Source: Verrucomicrobiota bacterium
GTDB lineage: Bacteria > Verrucomicrobiota > Kiritimatiellia > CAIVKH01
Assembly: GCA_024233345.1 (NCBI GenBank)
Contig: JACKPT010000003.1
Span: 182,133 to 246,132 of the forward strand
DNA length: 64,000 nucleotides
Direction of reading: 5' to 3'
Of the stretch, positions 59,316 through 64,000 are shown piece by piece. The stretch's first letter is position 1. The number at the start of each line of letters is the position of its first letter. Both the position numbers and the translations under genes were made by a program. Under the pieces are notes generated by a model. That model saw only the letters and a program-made list of their open reading frames with translations. It was not told the DNA's origin and searched no databases.

Positions 59316-61620
59316 ATGGCCCGGGTGACTCTGTCCCCGAGCCGGCCGCATCTGGACCATCTACCACAGGAGCGGATACCTGGATCAATGAATTTGTGAC
59401 CCGCTCAAGGACTTTGGTCCACTCATTGGTGGGGTCGACCAGCCATTCGCCATCGACATGAAATTTGTAGGCATAGTCGCCCTCGGGCAGGTTCACGGTC
59501 GTTTCCCAGCGACCGACCTTGACCAGCTTCATGAGGTTGGCGTCGGTGTTCCATCCATTGAATTCCCCCACCAGGGCAACGGATCGAGCCTTTCGATTCT
59601 GATAGGTAAACGTTACCGGATACAAGGAACTGGCCGTAGAAGCCGGTCTTTCGGGGCGGGTTCCCACCAACCGGTCCTCGGCCCTGAAAAACGAATTCTT
59701 CGTCTCCTCGTACGGATCGATCCGATACTCCCGGGACAACGGATCCGGAATCCAGTTATTGTCGACGACAAACTTGTACACATAGGCCAGAGGATAAACC
59801 TCCAGCTCCACATACCACCACCCATCATCTGCACGCCGGGTCATCTTGTCGGCGTCAGACACCCAACCATTGAAAGAACCGACCACGGAAACATTCGACG
59901 CGAGCGGGGCATCGAGGTCGAAATACACCTTTACCTTTTGGGTTGGACTGAGCTGATCCTCAGTCATGGACTTGGCCAGCATCGTTGCAATCTGGAACTG
60001 CCCAGACAACGAGGCCAGATGCCAGGCGGTCAAACCCCGGGTATCGCGAATCCCGGGCGCCGCCCCGGCATCCAGCAAGAATGAAATCATCTTCTCGTCC
60101 CCATTGCGGGCGGCAGCCATCAGCGCAGTCTGACCTTCCAGATCCCGGACATCCACATCCAGCCCATGATTCAGCAACGCCTGCATGATTTCAACATCAC
60201 CATGATGCGCTGCGGCCAAGGCCAGGGGCCATCGATCCTTTTTGTAGCGGTTCGGTTCGGCGCCATGCTCCAACAACATCTGAATCATCTCGAGACTTCC
60301 TGCTCTGATCGCGTGGCGGAGGAGCGTCCAACCATAGGCATCGAAGACATTGACGTCAGCGCCGGCTTTGAGTAGCTCCTGGACAAAGAAGAGGTCCCGC
60401 CGGGTTGCATTCATCAACGGGCAATCCCCTTTTTTTGTGCTCAGGGATGGATCAGCGCCTGCAGCCAGCAGAGCGAGGAACGCATTGGTGGATTGTTCCT
60501 GCACCGCAAACAGCAGGGGGGAGGCACCCTGAGAGCTTACAGTATTGATGTCGAGCCCCTGATCCAGAATCCAGGTGATCAGGTCGGGATTATCTCCATA
60601 GGTTGCCAGGTGAAGCAGGGTTCGGCCCCAGTTGTCGGTCACCGAGAGATCCGCACCATGCTCGGCCAGCAACTCGGTCATATCGAGGTCGCCCCTTTGC
60701 ACCGCATGGGATATGGCGGTAAAACCGCGATCGCTCACCGCGTTTACCATGGCGCCCTGATCAAGCAGGATCACTGCGGACCTCAGCCCTCCGGACAAGG
60801 CCGCCAGCATGAGCGGGGGCATGGGAATGGACCGGCCATACAATTCTGGATCGGCACCTCGTTCGAGAAGAGCGAGCACCGCGTCTGGATGATCGGCGCC
60901 TGACGCGGCCTGAAGGGCAGTCGGACCACCCCGCGCCTGATCATTAACCCCCACCCCATGATCCAGCAGCCAGAACAACTTGTCGGTATTGCCAACGCCC
61001 GCCGCAAGCACCACCGGTGTCACGCCGTCCCGAGAGGATGTGTTGGGATCCACCCCCAACACCAGCAGCTTGTTCATGACCGAGGTGCTCGAAAACATCG
61101 TGGCAAAATGGATTGGGGACAAGCCACCGGCCAACCGCAGGCTGGGGTTGGCGCCATGATCAAGCAACCACAAGGCCGCGTCATCCTGACCCGCAATCAG
61201 AGCGAGCATCAAGGGCGTGGTCTGTTGAAAAGCGTCCCATTCATCGACCGACAAGCCGAGAGAAACCACATACTCCATGACCTCCGTGCATCCCTGCAGA
61301 GCGGCGAGATGGAGATAGCTCAGGTGGGTGGGGCCAAACGTCCGCAGGGCTTTGCGATCAGGAACTTTTTTGCGGAACGACTTCACATTGCACGCCCGGA
61401 TCGCCTGCACCCCGGGATCGGCCAGCACCTCGTCCGATTGATCCAACTGCCCGCGAATCCAACTCGAGATCGCCTCGGGATTCGCCATGGACTGCTCCTG
61501 CGCAAGCGGGGATTCAGCGCCCAGGCAGGTCAGTAGAAGAATCAGTGGAAGGCGGAAAAGTCTGCGGCAATTCCTGGACAGCACACCCGAATCCAAGTCA
61601 TGTGAGAGATCATTCAGCAT
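59314..61620 (-). CDS. Exported ankyrin-repeat protein with two CBM48-like domains
   Basis: A 768-residue protein. A signal-type sequence (RLFRLPLILLLTCLGAESPLA, about residues 20-41) leads to more than ten ankyrin repeats at about 100-555 (for example GRTLLHLATYGDNPDLITWI and GQTALMAAARNGDEKMISFL). Two glycogen-binding-like (CBM48) domains close it, at about 565-650 (VSVVGSFNGWVSDADKM) and 665-745 (SVALVGEFNGWNTDANLM). The ATG at 61620 is better spaced from AGGG than the one at 61626. Ankyrins bind proteins and CBM48 binds alpha-glucans or, in AMPK-like cases, phosphorylated partners. The secreted combination is unusual. Confidence 0.84.
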   Translation of the reverse strand: MLNDLSHDLDSGVLSRNCRRLFRLPLILLLTCLGAESPLAQEQSMANPEAISSWIRGQLDQSDEVLADPGVQAIRACNVKSFRKKVPDRKALRTFGPTHLSYLHLAALQGCTEVMEYVVSLGLSVDEWDAFQQTTPLMLALIAGQDDAALWLLDHGANPSLRLAGGLSPIHFATMFSSTSVMNKLLVLGVDPNTSSRDGVTPVVLAAGVGNTDKLFWLLDHGVGVNDQARGGPTALQAASGADHPDAVLALLERGADPELYGRSIPMPPLMLAALSGGLRSAVILLDQGAMVNAVSDRGFTAISHAVQRGDLDMTELLAEHGADLSVTDNWGRTLLHLATYGDNPDLITWILDQGLDINTVSSQGASPLLFAVQEQSTNAFLALLAAGADPSLSTKKGDCPLMNATRRDLFFVQELLKAGADVNVFDAYGWTLLRHAIRAGSLEMIQMLLEHGAEPNRYKKDRWPLALAAAHHGDVEIMQALLNHGLDVDVRDLEGQTALMAAARNGDEKMISFLLDAGAAPGIRDTRGLTAWHLASLSGQFQIATMLAKSMTEDQLSPTQKVKVYFDLDAPLASNVSVVGSFNGWVSDADKMTRRADDGWWYVELEVYPLAYVYKFVVDNNWIPDPLSREYRIDPYEETKNSFFRAEDRLVGTRPERPASTASSLYPVTFTYQNRKARSVALVGEFNGWNTDANLMKLVKVGRWETTVNLPEGDYAYKFHVDGEWLVDPTNEWTKVLERVTNSLIQVSAPVVDGPDAAGSGTESPGP

Positions 61621-61734
61621 GAGCATACCCTATCGCCTGACCGCTTCTCCCTACGAGGCAAAAACACAGGACGAACAGGAGATCCTGTTTCTCCGCACCA
61701 AACGTCAAGCTGCATCCTTCGTTTCGGTTGCGGA

Positions 61735-61762
61735 TTGATTTCGCCCGGGAATCCTGTATGAA
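61735..61762 (+). promoter_or_regulatory. Predicted promoter of the solo parB gene
   Basis: TTGATT (61735-61740), a 16-bp spacer and TATGAA (61757-61762), about 40 bp before the ATG. An AACAGG/CCTGTT hairpin lies 45 bp upstream of the -35. Confidence 0.45.
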
Positions 61763-61802
61763 GGGGCGGAAATTTTAACCCCCTTTACCCAAGGACTTCA
61801 AC

Positions 61803-62612
61803 ATGCTGACCACCAAACGTTATGACTATGTCGGGATCGATGCCATCCAGGTGCATCCTTCGATCGCCAATCACCGTCCCTTGAACCAGGCCAAAGTCCG
61901 GCACTATGCCGGAGATATTGAGAAAAACGGCCTGCTCGAGCCGCTGATCGTATGGGAGCGCAATGCCGGGGAATATTTTCTGGTGGGCGGTTTTCATCGG
62001 CTCAATGCGATCCACATGATTCGTCGCGAGAAGCCGGGCTACTTTGACCGGATCGATGTGCGGGTGGTGTCGGGTGATATCGACGAGATGCGGGCGCTGA
62101 ACCTGAAGCTCAATGCCGACCGGCTCGATGCCAAGGTATCGGAATACTTTGATACGGTGATTTACCTGAACAATGCCAACTGGGACAAGGAGCGGCTGGC
62201 GGCATTTTTTGACCGCAGTGTTTCCTGGATTGAAGAGATCATTCGCTATGTGCCGGGGATGGATCCGCGCCTGCGAAAGCTGTTGGACGAGGGCAAGGTC
62301 ACCTGGTCCCGGGCCAAGCAGGTGTGCAAGCTGATTCTGGAGGCGACGCCGGGCACTGAAAAGGAAACCGCGGATCGATTGATCGCGGAACTAGAGTCCG
62401 GAGGTGCAGCCAAGCCCGCCAAGAAGCCCCTGACCGTTCATGCCGCAACCCGCAATCTGACCCGGCACCTGAAACAGGGCAATGGGGCGAAATACACTGT
62501 GGACTCCCATGACCTTTACGCGCTGCTGGTGGTGCTCAGCGGCAAGGCGTTCGAGGATCATCACCTCGAACGGGTGCAGCAGCGGTTTCCGGTGTTGTTC
62601 AAGCAGGACTGA
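61803..62612 (+). CDS. Solo ParB/Srx-fold protein
   Basis: A 269-residue protein. The N-terminal ParB/Spo0J nuclease-like (CTP-binding) domain includes VHPSIANHRPLNQAKVRHYA, IEKNGLLEPLIVWE and GGFHRLNAIHMI, corresponding to the GxxRxxA box. A helix-turn-helix-like part (WDKERLAAFFDRSVSWIEEIIRY, then LLDEGKVTWSRAKQVCKLI) follows at about 135-180. It lacks the N-terminal LGRGL motif that contacts ParA. AAGGA precedes the ATG. It may be a regulator or an accessory partition protein. Confidence 0.82.
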   Translation: MLTTKRYDYVGIDAIQVHPSIANHRPLNQAKVRHYAGDIEKNGLLEPLIVWERNAGEYFLVGGFHRLNAIHMIRREKPGYFDRIDVRVVSGDIDEMRALNLKLNADRLDAKVSEYFDTVIYLNNANWDKERLAAFFDRSVSWIEEIIRYVPGMDPRLRKLLDEGKVTWSRAKQVCKLILEATPGTEKETADRLIAELESGGAAKPAKKPLTVHAATRNLTRHLKQGNGAKYTVDSHDLYALLVVLSGKAFEDHHLERVQQRFPVLFKQD

Positions 62613-62688
62613 ATCGCAGCCGCTCCCATCTGAGTCGGGGGCCGGTCTTTCGCTGGACCGTGGTGTCGGTTCCCGGTGGATGTTTGGC

Positions 62689-63780
62689 TTATTGCCCGGC
62701 GGTCAGGGTAATGGTCACCGTCTGGTTTTGCGCGGCAAAGGCCTCGGTGGCGGGATAGGGCGGTTGCTCCGTCATCGGCGCAATCTGAATCCGGTCAGCC
62801 GCGATGGTTTTTCCGAGGCGCTCGGCGGCGAGCGCGGCGTAGAGCCAGGGGTGGTTTCCGTAGCCGGTGAGGGCAACCTCAAGAGGGCGGTGGGAGCGGG
62901 CAATGGGAGCCGCCACCCGGTCGAGCAGTGCAGCGCCTTCCGGGGTTAGCGACCGTCCGGTAAACAAACCTTGTTCGAAGACCAGCGTCAATGAATCCGC
63001 CTGCGGCTCGAGGGTCACGCCCGGCAGCAGAAACGAGCGCATCCAGGATCGGTCGGCCGGCGGAGATTGCACGGTTTCGCCGGCCCGGCCAGGGGTTCCC
63101 ATCAACTGTGCGAGTGTTTCGATTTCCGGCTCGATCGATGCTTCGCCGTTGCCAGCCTCGGGGTGCTTCGGAAAGAAGAGCAGGAAACCCGCGAGCACGA
63201 TTGCCAGAAAGGTGGCCGCAACCAGTAGAAATGGGCTGCGGTTCGGTTCCGCCACCAGCGCCGGAGCGAGGGTGGGCGCCGGGGGTTCATCCGGTTCGGG
63301 AATTCTTCCCAGGGCCGCTTCTTCCGGCAGTCCGAGCAGTTTTTGCAACTGGGAGCGAAGCCTCACCCGCTCATGAGCATGCAGCGGTCCGGACAGCAGT
63401 TTTCGCTCGAGATAGAGCTGAAAAGCATCCTGCCCCTCCGCATCCGACAGCATTGCGGGGAGGTCGGCAAGGCCCGCGCGTTTTGCGGCCTGCCATCGTG
63501 CGTACCCGGACAGTAACGCGTAGTCGTCACCGTTCTTTCGCACCAGGACCGGATCGATGACGCCATGGTTCCGAATCGATTCGGCCAACCGCGCCAGATC
63601 CGCTTCGGCGACCGGGGTATCGGTGAGCCAGGATTCCGGGATCACCCGGTCCACCGGCACCCGGATAAATCCCCCACCGCCACGAGCCTGGGCAGTGCCA
63701 GCCCGGATCATCGACACATCCGACATCATCGCCCCGAGCCCGCGGCCCAAGCGGGATTCCTGTTTCGGCTCGTCTTTCAT
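62689..63780 (-). CDS. Membrane-anchored ParB-OmpA fusion protein
   Basis: A 363-residue protein of unusual architecture. Residues 9-20 (SRLGRGLGAMMS) match the N-terminal ParA-contacting motif of chromosomal ParB. Residues 38-125 form a ParB/CTPase-like domain (IRNHGVIDPVLVRKNGDDYA, LLSGYARWQAAKRAGL). The usual HTH breaks off after about 140-155. A Pro-rich linker and one membrane helix (FLLVAATFLAIVLAGFLLFF, 184-203) follow. The C-terminal ~105 residues look like an OmpA/MotB peptidoglycan-binding domain (GRSLTPEGAALLDRVAAPIA, LTGYGNHPWLYAALAAERLG, AQNQTVTITL). Its ATG overlaps the parA stop, so it is the operon partner of ParA. Confidence 0.8.
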   Translation of the reverse strand: MKDEPKQESRLGRGLGAMMSDVSMIRAGTAQARGGGGFIRVPVDRVIPESWLTDTPVAEADLARLAESIRNHGVIDPVLVRKNGDDYALLSGYARWQAAKRAGLADLPAMLSDAEGQDAFQLYLERKLLSGPLHAHERVRLRSQLQKLLGLPEEAALGRIPEPDEPPAPTLAPALVAEPNRSPFLLVAATFLAIVLAGFLLFFPKHPEAGNGEASIEPEIETLAQLMGTPGRAGETVQSPPADRSWMRSFLLPGVTLEPQADSLTLVFEQGLFTGRSLTPEGAALLDRVAAPIARSHRPLEVALTGYGNHPWLYAALAAERLGKTIAADRIQIAPMTEQPPYPATEAFAAQNQTVTITLTAGQ

Positions 63781-64000
63781 GAGGCCGCCTCCGATCCTGC
63801 CGCAGATTTTGAACCCGGCACAAAGGACAGCCCCGCCTCGACATCGTTCCGGGTTCCAAGCGTTACATGCAGTTCGGTTTTGCTTTCCTCCCGACGGCGG
63901 ACCAGAAACTCCCGGGCCAATTGCCGGTAGGCGGCGGCCCCGGTGCTGTAGGCATTGTAGGCAATGATCGGCTTGCCAAAACTGGGAGCCTCCCCGAGCC
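63777..64000 (-). CDS. parA: ParA-family ATPase, C-terminal part (runs off the right edge)
   Basis: Only the last ~73 residues are in the window, at the 3' end of the gene. LGEAPSFGKPIIAYNAYSTG and AAAYRQLAREFLVRR match the C-terminus of chromosomal ParA/Soj. The P-loop lies outside. The stop overlaps the start of the ParB-OmpA gene (TCATGA), so they are co-translated. A short Ala/Ser-rich tail follows the conserved end. Confidence 0.88.
   Translation of the reverse strand, partial: LGEAPSFGKPIIAYNAYSTGAAAYRQLAREFLVRRREESKTELHVTLGTRNDVEAGLSFVPGSKSAAGSEAAS

Overview
The window (64 kb, GC-rich except for two accessory stretches) looks like a chromosome segment of a Gram-negative bacterium. It encodes an outer-membrane beta-barrel protein, a lipoprotein, TatA, TRAP and SulP transporters, O-antigen and LPS-type glycosyltransferases and many secreted proteins. 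Very long secreted beta-helix proteins with DQRG...DIGAVE blocks, Asp-rich calcium-type repeats and abundant intergenic repeats suggest the Planctomycetes-Verrucomicrobia-Chlamydiae group, perhaps Verrucomicrobiota or Kiritimatiellota. That placement is inference; no rRNA or tRNA gene was seen.

Layout. 0-13.3 kb: two glycosyltransferases, a REP/RAYT locus, a DRE-TIM aldolase-like enzyme, a PAS-SpoIIE phosphatase, rfbB, an overlapping aroE-prepilin peptidase-aroK operon, a DctQM TRAP pair, rfbA-rfbC and aroD. The rfb genes make dTDP-sugar precursors (no rfbD in view) and the aro genes cover three shikimate steps. 13.3-27.5 kb: housekeeping genes, including a metallo-beta-lactamase RNase-like gene-era-TMTC-like operon, a lipoprotein with tatA, a TPR protein, a sigma factor-apt operon, an AhpD-like protein, an FAD oxidoreductase, an outer-membrane protein, ppdK and a phosphopantetheinyl transferase. 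27.5-33.5 kb: an LPS/envelope operon (methyltransferase, GT-C transferase, GT4 transferase, membrane protein) and a SulP transporter.

33.5-37.8 kb and 47.5-52.3 kb are accessory regions. They hold two VapBC pairs, HicAB, a winged-helix plus nucleotidyltransferase pair, a Fic protein, small genes of unknown function and several repeat families. In all five toxin-antitoxin-like modules a -10-like hexamer lies 6-7 nt before the proposed start ATG and a palindrome covers or touches the promoter. This suggests leaderless, autorepressed transcripts. Between these regions lies one gene for a 3253-residue secreted beta-helix protein made of eight blocks.

52.3-61.6 kb is mostly exported proteins: a YadA-head-like repeat protein, an Asp-rich repeat protein, a fasciclin protein, a kelch/thioredoxin fusion, a small exported protein and an ankyrin/CBM48 fusion. 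The right end carries a solo ParB-like gene and a parA-parB operon. The parB there encodes an unusual protein: a ParB N-terminus with the LGRGL motif, then a membrane segment and an OmpA/MotB-like C-terminus in place of most of the DNA-binding part. It could tether the ParA/ParB machinery to peptidoglycan and is the most notable candidate for an undescribed system here.
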